64,000 bases of DNA from Myxococcaceae bacterium (GTDB taxonomy: Bacteria; Myxococcota; Myxococcia; Myxococcales; Myxococcaceae). Position numbers and translations under genes: made by a program. The DNA lies in NCBI GenBank assembly GCA_017881265.1, contig JADGRA010000059.1, positions 1 through 64,000 of the forward strand. The letters run 5' to 3'. Numbering within the stretch: position 1 is the stretch's first letter; every line of letters begins with the position of its first letter. The notes beneath the pieces were generated by a model. It worked only from the letters and a program-made list of their open reading frames with translations. It had not been told where the DNA came from and did no database searches. Below are positions 11,140-19,126 of this stretch, piece by piece.

Positions 11140-11248
11140 TGTGGACTGAATTGCTCCGCTTTTCACATTCCGTCCCCCAGCGCCGACACCTACCGCCGGG
11201 GTGGGGAGAACGGACACCCCAAAACAGGGGACGGCCCCGCGGGCCGCG

Positions 11249-12268
11249 TCAGCCGAAGAGGGCGCGGTTGTCCTGCACCCACCTGTGCAGCCGCTGGACG
11301 CCGGTGCGCACGTCCACCTGCGGCCGCCAGCCCAGGGCGGTGCTGGCCCGGGAGATGTCGGCGACGAAGACGGGCTGGTCTCCCGGGCGCCAGTCGGCAA
11401 ACCGCGGGTGCAGCGGGCGGCCCGTCAATTCCTCCAGCATCGCTACCAGTTCCAGCAGCGACAGCGTGTGGTCGGGGCCGCCGCCCAGGTTGAGGACGGC
11501 CCCCCGCAGCGCATCGGCACGCGCCACCGCCGCGTCATAGGCGTCGCAGAGGTCATCGATGAAGAGGAGGTCCCGCACCTGCTTTCCGTCGCCGTAGATG
11601 CACACCGGCTGCCCGGTGACAGCGGCAATGGTGAACCACGCCACCCAGCCCTGGTCCTCCACGCCGAATTGCCGGTAGCCGTAGATGCAGGACTGCCGGA
11701 AGCACACCGTGCGCAGTCCGTAGATGCGCGCGTAGTCCCGAACGTATTGGTCCGCGGCCCCCTTGCTGCAGCCGTAGGGCGAGTGAAAGTCCAGGGCCTG
11801 CGTCTCCGGGATGCCGCCCGGCCGGCGAAACCGGTAGCGCCCGGCATGCTCCTCGACGCCTTCCGCTTCCAGGCCGCCGTACACCTTGTTGGTGGACGCA
11901 TACAGTAGCACCGCCTGGGGGGCGTGCCGGCGCACGGACTCGAGGAGGTTGAAGGTGCCGAGCGCGTTGACCTCGAAGTCGTGGCGCGGGTTCACCACCG
12001 AGGTGGTGACGGCCACCTGCGCCGCCAGGTGCAGCACCACCGCGGCGTCCTGGTGGCGTGCGACGGAGGCGTCCAGGGCGGCTTCGTCGCGGATGTCCAC
12101 CTTCTCGAAGACGAAGTGCCCGCCCTGCCGCTGCAGCCAGGCCAGGTTCGCGTCGGCCCCGCGCCGCGACAAATCATCCACCACCACCACCACGTGGCCC
12201 GCCCGCAGCCAGCGCTGGACGGCGTTGCAACCGATGAAGCCAGCTCCTCCGGTGACGAGGTATTTCAT
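11249..12268 (-). CDS. NAD-dependent sugar-nucleotide epimerase, CDP-paratose 2-epimerase-like
   Basis: 339 residues, extended short-chain dehydrogenase fold. The Rossmann glycine motif GGAGFIG is at 7-13, [10 protein letters not shown] at about 81-90, and the catalytic pair is Y165-x3-K169. Segments such as [19 protein letters not shown] and [16 protein letters not shown] are characteristic of the CDP-tyvelose (CDP-paratose 2-) epimerase branch. The likely role is a nucleotide-sugar precursor for O-antigen or exopolysaccharide. It lies between thiL and the chemosensory operon, separated by about 109 bases on either side. Substrate is inferred from similarity only. Confidence 0.85.
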   Translation of the reverse strand: MKYLVTGGAGFIGCNAVQRWLRAGHVVVVVDDLSRRGADANLAWLQRQGGHFVFEKVDIRDEAALDASVARHQDAAVVLHLAAQVAVTTSVVNPRHDFEVNALGTFNLLESVRRHAPQAVLLYASTNKVYGGLEAEGVEEHAGRYRFRRPGGIPETQALDFHSPYGCSKGAADQYVRDYARIYGLRTVCFRQSCIYGYRQFGVEDQGWVAWFTIAAVTGQPVCIYGDGKQVRDLLFIDDLCDAYDAAVARADALRGAVLNLGGGPDHTLSLLELVAMLEELTGRPLHPRFADWRPGDQPVFVADISRASTALGWRPQVDVRTGVQRLHRWVQDNRALFG

Positions 12269-12377
12269 TGCGCCGCAGTCTCGCATGCACCAGGGCCGCC
12301 ATGGGGCGGCCCTCCGGCCTGCGGGCGGTGCAGTGGAACCGGCAATTTCTCCCGACACCGAGACCGCCGCAGCCGCC

Positions 12378-13355
12378 TCACGCCCGCCGTCCGGCGAAGT
12401 GGTCGAATCCCGGGACCTGCAGCCGGGTGCGCCGCCCGCGCCCGTCCACCAGGGAGACGCCTCGCCCCGGGACAAGCATCCCGACGTGGCTCACCACCTC
12501 GGCGGCGCGGGCGCACGCCCTCTCGAACGCGGCCGCCCGCCGGCGGGGCACGGCCAGCAGCAATTCGTAGTCCTCGCCGCCGCGCAGGGCCAAGGCGAGG
12601 GCACGCCGCGGCCCCCCGGTGGACGCCCGCACGTCCGGGTCGACGGGAAGGGCCGCAGCCTGGACGACGGCACCCACCCGGGAGGCGGCGAGCAGGTGTC
12701 CCAAGTCCTGGACGAAGCCGTCCGAGACGTCGATGGCGGCCGAGGCGTAGCGGGCGGCTAGCAGGCCCAGGGCCACCCGTGGTTCCGGCCGGCGCTGCCG
12801 ACGTTCGGCCCGCGCCCGGTGCGGCGTGCGGCCGCGCAAGGACAGAAGGCCCAGGCGCGCTGCGCCCAGCGTCCCGGAGACGTACAGCCAGTCGCCGGCC
12901 CTGCCGCCCGAGCGCAGCAGGGGACGTGGGCCCGCCGGGGGGCCGGCGGCCGTCAGCGTCAGGGAGAGCTCGCGGGCACGGCTGACGTTTCCGCCCACCA
13001 GGGCAATGCCGGAGCGCCGCGCCAGCGCGGCCATCCCGCGCGCCAGGGCGCGCACGTCCCGCAGGCGCAAAGCCGGCGCCGCCAGCGCGCAGACAAACCA
13101 GGCCGGCCGGGCCCCCATCGCCGCCAAGTCCGAGAGGTTGACGGCCAGCGCCTTGTGCCCGACGTCTTCCAGCGGCCCGTCGGCGCGGCGGAAATGGACG
13201 CCCTCCACCACCGCGTCCGTGGTGACGCACAGCCCTCCTGCCCGGACGGCGAGGACGGCGGCGTCATCCCCCGGGCCGACGGGGACACCGGCGCGCGGAA
13301 AGGCAGCGAGGAAGGCCCGGATGGCCGCAAATTCGCTGAGGGCGGCGCCTCTCAG
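12378..13355 (-). CDS. thiL: Thiamine-monophosphate kinase ThiL, CTG start
   Basis: 325 residues when started at CTG 13355. ThiL phosphorylates thiamine monophosphate to the coenzyme thiamine diphosphate. The essential N-terminal metal/ATP loop GPGDDAAV is at about 27-34, followed by TTDAVVEGVHF, HKALAVNLSDLAAMGARP and the C-terminal GGEDYELL. No in-frame ATG, GTG or TTG exists upstream of the GPGDDAAV loop until well inside the preceding gene. The nearest canonical start, GTG at 13211, would delete the loop. CTG at 13355 overlaps the upstream TGA as CTGA and has AGGA six bases before it, so it is the most likely start. Confidence 0.88.
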   Translation of the reverse strand: MRGAALSEFAAIRAFLAAFPRAGVPVGPGDDAAVLAVRAGGLCVTTDAVVEGVHFRRADGPLEDVGHKALAVNLSDLAAMGARPAWFVCALAAPALRLRDVRALARGMAALARRSGIALVGGNVSRARELSLTLTAAGPPAGPRPLLRSGGRAGDWLYVSGTLGAARLGLLSLRGRTPHRARAERRQRRPEPRVALGLLAARYASAAIDVSDGFVQDLGHLLAASRVGAVVQAAALPVDPDVRASTGGPRRALALALRGGEDYELLLAVPRRRAAAFERACARAAEVVSHVGMLVPGRGVSLVDGRGRRTRLQVPGFDHFAGRRA

Positions 13356-14839
13356 AAGCGGTCCTGCACCTGCGCGCCTCCGTCGGAGGCTGGCGGAGGA
13401 ATGACGCTGCCCGGTGCAGGCGGCTTGGCGGGCAGCACCACCTCGAAGCGGGAGCCGCGCCCCACCTCGCTCGTCACCCGCACCACGCCGCTGTGCCCCT
13501 CGACGTAACTCTTCACGATGGCCAGGCCCAGGCCCGCGCCGCCAAACTCGCGCGTCGAGCTGTTGTCCACCTGGTAGAAGCTCTGGAACACCTTGTCCTG
13601 CTGGTCAGCGGGGATGCCCACTCCGGAGTCCTGCACCACAATCCGGTACCCGCTCGCGCCGCCCAGCTCCAGCTGGGGCTGCAGGTCGGTCAGCACCACC
13701 TGGACCCATCCCCCCTTGGGGGTGAACTTCACCGCGTTGGACAGGAGATTCACCACCACCTGGCGCAGCTTCTCGCGGTCCGCCCGCGCCTCCACCGCCC
13801 GCGGCGGAAGCTTGGTGTCCACCATCAGCCCCTTCTTCTGGGCCTGGGGCTTGATGCTGGAGAGCGCCGAGGTGACGACGTCGGACACCAGCACCCCGTC
13901 GAAGGTGAGGCGCACCTTGCCCGCCTCTATCTGGCTGATGTCCAGGATGGAGGAGATGAGCTTCAAGAGCGTGTCGCCCTTGTCCATGATGGTGCGCACG
14001 TAGTCCGTCTGCTCGGGGTTGAGCGGGCCGACCAGGCCCTCGGACAGCATCTCCGAGTAGCCGATGATGGAGGTGAGGGGCGTGCGCAGCTCATGGCTCA
14101 CGGTGGCCAGGAAGCTCGACTTGAGCCGGTCCATCTCCTTCAGGCGGATGTTGAGCGCCTCCAGCTTTCGGTTCTGCGCCTCGAGGTCGCGGTTGCTCTC
14201 CAGCGTGGCCTCGATGTGAACCTGGCTGGTGAGGTACGTCTTCTGCCCGGCCGCCACCAGCGCTTCGAGGAGCTGGGCGAAGTGCAGCATCACCTTGGCC
14301 ACTGTCTGCTCGGGAGCCCGGCGGATTTTCGCCAGATGCCCCTGGGCCAGGGCGATGTCGATGCCCGGGGTCAGGTCGGTGAGGCTGGGCGGCAAGTCGC
14401 CCATCTCCTCGGGGGTGAAGGGGCCGAACACCACCCGGCCGAGGGTATCGCCCTCCCAGAGGATGGGCAGCACCAGGTAGCGCAGCCCGGTGAAGCAGGG
14501 CACGGTGACCATTCCCCGGAGCGGCAGGCCCGGGGGGACCTGGGGCGCGCGCGCATTCTGCACCGGGCCCACCGGCCCCTCCTTCACCCGCGCTACCGTC
14601 GCCGTGCAGCAGCGGCGCCCTTCGGCGAAGGAAAAGACGTAGCCGCAGAAGTCGCCGTTGCCGACTTTGATGTCGGCCAGCCGGTTGCCCTTCTCGTCGA
14701 AGACCTTGACCCCGACCTTGTAGAGCTCGGCAAACCCCTTGGCCAGCTCTCCAAACGTCTGCAGGTCGAGCAAGTCGCTCAGCGCCAGCCGGCGCTGGAG
14801 CACCGACTCGGGCGGGCGCGGAGGCGCCTCGGCACTCAT
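13352..14839 (-). CDS. PocR-domain sensor histidine kinase
   Basis: 495 residues. Positions about 20-190 form a PocR-type sensory domain with a conserved Cys set (FCGYVFSFAEGRRCC, TVPCFTGLRY). Then come a coiled coil (about 205-240), a HisKA domain with phospho-His249 in VSHELRTPL, and an HATPase domain with N-box NLLSNAVKF and G-boxes DSGVGI and GAGLGLAI. There is no transmembrane helix, so it is a cytoplasmic sensor; PocR domains are thought to bind small hydrocarbon-derived ligands. ATG at 14839 overlaps the GTPase stop as ATGA. No receiver partner is adjacent. The stop overlaps the proposed CTG start of thiL. Confidence 0.88.
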   Translation of the reverse strand: MSAEAPPRPPESVLQRRLALSDLLDLQTFGELAKGFAELYKVGVKVFDEKGNRLADIKVGNGDFCGYVFSFAEGRRCCTATVARVKEGPVGPVQNARAPQVPPGLPLRGMVTVPCFTGLRYLVLPILWEGDTLGRVVFGPFTPEEMGDLPPSLTDLTPGIDIALAQGHLAKIRRAPEQTVAKVMLHFAQLLEALVAAGQKTYLTSQVHIEATLESNRDLEAQNRKLEALNIRLKEMDRLKSSFLATVSHELRTPLTSIIGYSEMLSEGLVGPLNPEQTDYVRTIMDKGDTLLKLISSILDISQIEAGKVRLTFDGVLVSDVVTSALSSIKPQAQKKGLMVDTKLPPRAVEARADREKLRQVVVNLLSNAVKFTPKGGWVQVVLTDLQPQLELGGASGYRIVVQDSGVGIPADQQDKVFQSFYQVDNSSTREFGGAGLGLAIVKSYVEGHSGVVRVTSEVGRGSRFEVVLPAKPPAPGSVIPPPASDGGAQVQDRF

Positions 14840-15540
14840 GGCTCTTCCTTCTGCAGCTGCTCGAGCCAACCGGCCACCTGCGTGCCGCTGGTGTCGATGC
14901 GGTCGAAGACCTGGGCCAGAAACCCCGCCTCGCTCAGGCCCAGGTTGCGCGCCAGCCCGGCCTGCTCATCCATCTTGCGGTAGGCGAGCTGGATGACGGC
15001 AAACAGCGTCTCCAGCACGCCCTCGCCCCGAATGGCGACCGCGCCGATGACGGGCTCCCGGCCCCGGGTGCGCGTCTCTTGCAGCTCCTCCTCGGTCTTC
15101 GTGTCGGGCAGGTCCCGCTTGTTGAACTGAATGACAATCGGCACCTGGGCCGCGTCCAGGCCGTTCTCCCGCATGTTCTCGTGCAGGTTGGCCCAGTAGG
15201 CATTGTTGTCCTGGTTGGCGCTGCGGCGGCTGTCGGCGATGAAGGCCACCGCGTCGGCGTTCTGCAGCACCACCCGCCGGGTCGCGTTGTGGATGACCTG
15301 CCCGGGCACGGTGAAGAGCTTCACCTTCACCGTGTAGCCGCCCTTCGTCTGGAAGAAGACGGGCAGCAAGTCGAAGAACAGCGTGCGGTCGTCGTGGGTC
15401 TCGACCGTGAGCAGCTTTCCCCGGCCCTCAGTCTGCGTCCGGGCGTGGATCAGCTGCAGGTTGGTGGTCTTTCCGGAAAGTCCGGGGCCGTAATAGACGA
15501 CCTTGACCGTAAGTTCCCGCTGGGCGTGGTTGAGTTGCAC
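14836..15540 (-). CDS. MglA-family small GTPase
   Basis: 234 residues. The Ras-like GTPase has P-loop GPGLSGKTT (18-26), the switch segment TLFFDLLP, the G3 region TVPGQV in place of DxxG (typical of MglA), and a G4-type FNKRDLP. A C-terminal extension of about 40 residues beyond the MglA core is present. In M. xanthus MglA sets cell polarity for both gliding and pili; paralogues with kinase partners are widespread but poorly understood. Coupling by ATGA to the PocR kinase suggests the two act together. No MglB-type roadblock GAP gene is adjacent, so this is a paralogue rather than mglA itself. Confidence 0.9.
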   Translation of the reverse strand: MQLNHAQRELTVKVVYYGPGLSGKTTNLQLIHARTQTEGRGKLLTVETHDDRTLFFDLLPVFFQTKGGYTVKVKLFTVPGQVIHNATRRVVLQNADAVAFIADSRRSANQDNNAYWANLHENMRENGLDAAQVPIVIQFNKRDLPDTKTEEELQETRTRGREPVIGAVAIRGEGVLETLFAVIQLAYRKMDEQAGLARNLGLSEAGFLAQVFDRIDTSGTQVAGWLEQLQKEEP

Positions 15541-15740
15541 TGAACGGGGAGGGCGGGCGGCGAAGCACCCAAGCGAGGGTTACAAGAACGAGCAGTGCAG
15601 CATCCTACCGAGAAAGGCGGCCCGACCCCAGGATCCTGCCCTCCTACACGTGGGGAGACGGGCTCCTCTGAGAAGAGGTGACCTGGAAGACGCGCAGCGG
15701 TTAGGATTTGGGTGGTTCGAGGTGAGGAGGGCCACAACAG
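15541..15740. other. Divergent intergenic region between MglA-like GTPase and GNAT gene
   Basis: 200 bases with no gene, holding the promoters of both flanking genes. It contains a perfect 5-bp hairpin (CCTCT-GAGA-AGAGG, near 15666-15680) and an AGGAGG ribosome-binding site about ten bases before the acetyltransferase start. No clear -35/-10 pair stands out on either strand. Confidence 0.5.
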
Positions 15741-16262
15741 ATGACCATGAAGCGGGTGGAGACTCCCTCGGAACCCAGCGCCATGCCGGTGGTCGATGAA
15801 GGCAGCTTGCCGACCGACCTGACGCCGCTTCTCAAGTACGGGCCACTCGGCGACGATGAGCTGCCGCTGGTGGGAACGCTCCGGGCAACCTACCGGGGGG
15901 AAGCCCTCGAGAAGTCCCTGGAGGCTCTCACTCCGTTGCGCCCCTTCGTCCAGGTGGTTCGGCTGCGCGGGCAGATTGTCGGCTACGTCACCGTCGAGCG
16001 GGACGGCCCGGTGCCGGGGGCCGCGTACCTGCGCAACATCGTCGTCAAGAATGACCTGCGCAAGCGCGGCATCGGCACCTCGCTGCTCAAGCACGCCATC
16101 CAGGTGTCCAAGGACATGTACCGGAAGACGCTGGCTCTGCGCGTCGACCCGGCCAATGCACCGGCCGTGAATTTCTACCGCTCGATGGGCTTCACCACCG
16201 TCGCCACGGTGGTCTCCAAGAAGTCCGGCAAGCTGCGGCTCCTCATGTCGCGCGAGCTGTAG
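15741..16262 (+). CDS. GNAT family N-acetyltransferase
   Basis: 173 residues. An N-terminal segment of about 55 residues precedes a compact GNAT fold. The acetyl-CoA pyrophosphate loop is in LRKRGIGTSLL (about 113-123), and the terminal NFYRSMGF motif is typical of RimI-like members. An amino group on a protein or small molecule is the likely acceptor. ATG at 15741 follows AGGAGG by about ten bases. It diverges from the MglA-like GTPase gene, sharing its upstream region. Confidence 0.88.
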   Translation: MTMKRVETPSEPSAMPVVDEGSLPTDLTPLLKYGPLGDDELPLVGTLRATYRGEALEKSLEALTPLRPFVQVVRLRGQIVGYVTVERDGPVPGAAYLRNIVVKNDLRKRGIGTSLLKHAIQVSKDMYRKTLALRVDPANAPAVNFYRSMGFTTVATVVSKKSGKLRLLMSREL

Positions 16263-16274
16263 CTTGCTGCGCTG

Positions 16275-16291
16275 GCAGCCCCGTTGGCTGC
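16275..16291. other. Perfect 6-bp inverted repeat between GNAT and LytS-type kinase genes
   Basis: GCAGCC and GGCTGC are separated by CCGTT, twelve bases past the acetyltransferase stop and 49 before the kinase start. There is no T-run, so it is either a weak terminator or an operator. A TGGCAG...TTGG arrangement overlapping it resembles a sigma-54 promoter but misses the key -12 C spacing. Confidence 0.35.
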
Positions 16292-16339
16292 AGGCACCTG
16301 CGTCTCGGCGCGACGGCCTGCCATAGGCTTGAAGGCTTG

Positions 16340-17437
16340 ATGGTCGCCTTTCAACGGCTCGCGCTGCGCATCCTCGGGTTGTTTGTGCTGGGCATGGTGC
16401 CGGCGCTGGTGAGCTGGTCGTCCATGCTGTCCTCCCCGGAGGGCTCGGTGTTCACCGGCCCGAAGCAGCTGGCCTACTACGCGCTTCCCTGGCTGGTCTG
16501 GGCCTACTACTGCCCGCTCATCCGCGTCATCCTCCGGCGGTGGGCGCCGCTGGAGAATGCGGGCCGGGCGAGCTGGATTGCCGTCCACCTACTGACGTTC
16601 TCCCTCGGCTGGGTGGGCAATGAAGTCGTGCAGAGTGCCCTCGGTCCCTGGTCCCCTTGGGCCTATGAGCGCGCGCTGGGCTTCCTTCCATTCCTGGCGA
16701 AGTTGCTCCGGCACTCGTTGATTATTGACTTGATTGCTTACGCCGGGGCCTGCGGCGTCATCTACGGGCTTGAAGCCCGCAGCCGACTGCGCGCCCAGGA
16801 GATGACTGCCGCCCGGTTGGAGGCCCAGCTGGCACGCGCGCAACTGGAGGCGCTGCGCGTCCAGCTGCACCCGCACTTCCTCTTCAACACGCTGAACGCC
16901 ATCTCGATGCTGGCACGCAAGGGCGAAACCGACGGGGTGGTCCGCATGCTGTCCGGCCTGAGCGACCTGCTCCGGCTGGCGCTGGCCTCCGTCGGAAAGG
17001 CGGAAGTGCCCCTTCGGGCCGAGCTCGACTTCCTCGAGCGATACCTGGCCCTTCAGCAAATCCGGTTCTCCGACCGGCTGCAGGTGAAGATGCGCATCTC
17101 GCCCGAGGCGATGGACGCCCGCGTCCCCTCGCTGGTGCTGCAGCCCTTGGCCGAGAACGCCGTCCGCCACGGCCTGGCCCCCCAGAATGCCGGGGGACTG
17201 CTGGAGATTGGAGCCGAGCGCTCCGGGGCGGACTTGGTGCTGTCCGTGCGCGACACCGGGGTGGGGCTGCCGCCCGAGTCCGAGCGGCGGGGTGGCCTCG
17301 GGCTGCAAAACGTCCGGGCCCGGCTGGCCGTCCTCTACCCCGACACCCACCGCTTCACCCTGGAAAACCACCCCGCCGGCGGCACGCTGGCGGTGGTGTC
17401 CATCCCCTTCCACCGGGAGGCGCTGGCGGATGCCTGA
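16340..17437 (+). CDS. LytS/YehU-type membrane sensor histidine kinase
   Basis: 365 residues. About four transmembrane helices occupy residues 8-145. A short coiled coil follows, then the His_kinase (PF06580-type) domain with phospho-His179 in HPHFLFNTL and an HATPase domain with N-box PLAENAVRHG and G-boxes DTGVGL and GGLGLQNV. ATG at 16340 has GAAGG four bases upstream. The stop overlaps the next start by eight bases. This architecture pairs with LytTR response regulators, and such a regulator follows immediately. The stimulus is unknown; many family members sense membrane potential or small metabolites. Confidence 0.92.
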   Translation: MVAFQRLALRILGLFVLGMVPALVSWSSMLSSPEGSVFTGPKQLAYYALPWLVWAYYCPLIRVILRRWAPLENAGRASWIAVHLLTFSLGWVGNEVVQSALGPWSPWAYERALGFLPFLAKLLRHSLIIDLIAYAGACGVIYGLEARSRLRAQEMTAARLEAQLARAQLEALRVQLHPHFLFNTLNAISMLARKGETDGVVRMLSGLSDLLRLALASVGKAEVPLRAELDFLERYLALQQIRFSDRLQVKMRISPEAMDARVPSLVLQPLAENAVRHGLAPQNAGGLLEIGAERSGADLVLSVRDTGVGLPPESERRGGLGLQNVRARLAVLYPDTHRFTLENHPAGGTLAVVSIPFHREALADA

Positions 17438-18173
17438 ACGCCTGCGCGTCGCGGTGGTGGACGACGAGCCGCTCGCCCGGGAGGGCGTCCGGCTGCTGCT
17501 CAACCGCGACCCGGACGTGACGGTGGTCGGGGAAGCGGGAAACCTGAGCGAGGCGCTGGCCCTGCTGGACAGTACCCGGCCACAGCTCCTCTTCCTCGAC
17601 GTGCAGATGCCCGGCGGGGACGGCTTCGAGGTCCTCACCCGCGCCAGCCAGCCGCTGCCGCTGGTGGTCTTCGTCACGGCCTACGACGCGCACGCACTGC
17701 AGGCCTTCGCCGTGCACGCCCTGGACTACGTGCTGAAGCCCTTCGACGACGAGCGCTTCACCCAGGCCCTGCAACGGGCCAAGCAGGAGCTGCGGCGCGC
17801 CGCCGCGGCGGAGATTGGCGAGCGGATGCTGCAGGGCGTGCAGGCGCTGGAGCGGACGCGGGTGGTGGTGCGGGACCGCGGCCGGGTGACGTTTCTGGAC
17901 GAGGACGAGATTGAGTGGATTGAGGCCGCCGACTATTACGTCGAGCTGCACGTGGGGGAGCAGACGTACTTGCACCGCGAGTCCATGTCAGCCTTAGAAG
18001 CCCGGCTCGACGCCCGCCGCTTCGTCCGCATCCACCGGAAGGCCATCGTCAACATCCGCTGCCTGCGCGAGGTGCGACGGGACGCCGCCGGGGGCCTGGT
18101 GGCCGTCCTGTCCAGCGGGGTGTCCCTGCCGGTGGCGCGCAGCCACCAGGCGCACGTGCGTCGGCTGGCCTGA
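17430..18173 (+). CDS. LytTR-family response regulator
   Basis: 247 residues. The receiver domain has D11-D12, phospho-acceptor D57 (LFLDVQMPGGDG), a T in FVTAYD and K in YVLKPF. A linker leads to a LytTR DNA-binding domain (about 145-247) with EIEWIEAADYYVELH and FVRIHRKAIVN signatures. Members bind paired short direct repeats upstream of target genes. The start overlaps the kinase stop by eight bases, so the pair is translationally coupled. Targets are not obvious in the window. Confidence 0.94.
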   Translation: MPERLRVAVVDDEPLAREGVRLLLNRDPDVTVVGEAGNLSEALALLDSTRPQLLFLDVQMPGGDGFEVLTRASQPLPLVVFVTAYDAHALQAFAVHALDYVLKPFDDERFTQALQRAKQELRRAAAAEIGERMLQGVQALERTRVVVRDRGRVTFLDEDEIEWIEAADYYVELHVGEQTYLHRESMSALEARLDARRFVRIHRKAIVNIRCLREVRRDAAGGLVAVLSSGVSLPVARSHQAHVRRLA

Positions 18174-18192
18174 AAAAACCCGCGCACGGGCG
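18174..18192 (-). terminator. Terminator-like hairpin oriented leftwards
   Basis: Read on the minus strand, CCCG-TGCG-CGGG is followed directly by six T residues, ending at the stop of the LytTR gene. The stem is short (4 bp), so the call is weak. It would serve a leftward transcript coming from the kinase relic. Confidence 0.3.
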
Positions 18193-18195
18193 AGC

Positions 18196-18342
18196 GTGCT
18201 GACTTCGGCTCAGCTGGAGGATGCGGTAGGGGCCGATGGTCTCGGGTCCGTCCAGTGTGCTCGCCAGAACAGTCGCTGGCCGTCCTGGCACTGCCAGTAT
18301 GTCCTCGAGAGCCCTGGCGTCAGCGGTTGTCCGGCCGCCCAC
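18196..18342 (-). pseudogene. Relic of a Hanks-type Ser/Thr protein kinase N-terminus
   Basis: On the minus strand a short frame reads LDGPETIGPYRILQ. The IGPYRIL segment is the typical run into the glycine-rich loop of myxobacterial eukaryote-like kinases (normally followed by KLGEGGMG). Here the reading frame continues into unrelated sequence instead of the nucleotide loop and ends in the terminator-like hairpin, so the catalytic domain is missing. Upstream residues (AVPGRPATVLAST) resemble variable kinase N-termini. Evidence rests on about 10-14 residues. Confidence 0.35.
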
Positions 18343-18524
18343 CCTTTTCCGAGACCGCCTCTTTCCTGAAGCTAGACCGCAGTGGGAGGCCGCGCGGCAC
18401 CGGCCCCAGGCGCATTCCTTGGCGTCCTTGCAACTCCCTGCACCGGGTAGCGCCCTGGCTGCTCCCGTCGCGCAAGGGCTGCGCGGGTGGGGGAAAGTCC
18501 AGTTGCTGCTGCGGAGGTCACCTC

Positions 18525-19094
18525 ATGCGTCGCCCCTTCCTCCTCCTCCTCCCCCTGGCCTTCGTCGCGCTGGCCCTGGGGGTCCCCACACTGGGCCGGC
18601 TTATCCAAAACTGCACGGCGCCCACGGCCAGCGCCCGGGCGGACGACGGCATCCTCACCACCAGCGACGGCCCGGTGCACTTCACCCTGTACTGGCCCAC
18701 CGCGGCCCGCAGCGCGCGCACCCTCGTCATTCTCGCTGCCGACGCGCGCGCGCCCCACCCCCGGCCGCTCCGGTTTGCCGCGCAGGCCGCTGCCGCTGCG
18801 GGCTTGGCGGCCGTCTACCTCGAGCCCAGCCAGGCGCCCGGCGAAGCCGCGGCCCGGCTGAAGGGGCTGCTGCAGCGGCACGCGGCCAGCCTCGGCCTGG
18901 ACACCCCCACCGTCTGGACGTGGGTGGAAGGCCGGCGCGTCAGCGCGCCGCCCTGCGGCCGAATCAGCCTGGGCACCCCGCTGGCCGCCCTCGGCCGGCT
19001 GGGCCCGCACCTCAGCGCGCCGGGCGCGCTGCTGCGCACGGCCTTCGAGGCGCTGTCGCACTCCGGCTGCTCGGTGGCAGGAAACCTCTTCTAG
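18525..19094 (+). CDS. Exported or membrane-anchored protein of unknown function
   Basis: 189 residues. ATG at 18525 has GGAGGT seven bases upstream. Residues 1-27 form a positively charged, then hydrophobic signal/anchor (RRPFLLLLPLAFVALALG). The remainder is an alpha/beta-looking domain with alternating hydrophobic stretches (ARTLVILAADA, GLAAVYLEP) that suggests a hydrolase-like or thioredoxin-like fold. There is no catalytic motif I recognise. Several cysteines (near 35, 148 and 183) could form disulphides outside the membrane. It stands alone, convergent with the helicase operon. Confidence 0.75.
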   Translation: MRRPFLLLLPLAFVALALGVPTLGRLIQNCTAPTASARADDGILTTSDGPVHFTLYWPTAARSARTLVILAADARAPHPRPLRFAAQAAAAAGLAAVYLEPSQAPGEAAARLKGLLQRHAASLGLDTPTVWTWVEGRRVSAPPCGRISLGTPLAALGRLGPHLSAPGALLRTAFEALSHSGCSVAGNLF

Positions 19095-19126
19095 CCGCCC
19101 CAAGCAGCTTGGGCGAGGGGCGCCCG

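Larger units (their letters stand above)
18174..18524. other. 351-base non-coding stretch after the LytS/LytR pair
   Basis: No intact gene is supported here on either strand. The left part holds a terminator-like hairpin and a relic of a protein-kinase gene (described separately). The rest, 18343-18524, is GC-rich, has no conserved motif I recognise, and ends in the GGAGGT ribosome-binding site of the next gene. Confidence 0.6.

Noticed and set aside
12265-13230. Open frame of about 320 codons overlapping thiL
   Set aside because: It is another frame of the same strand; only the thiL frame shows the conserved ThiL motifs.
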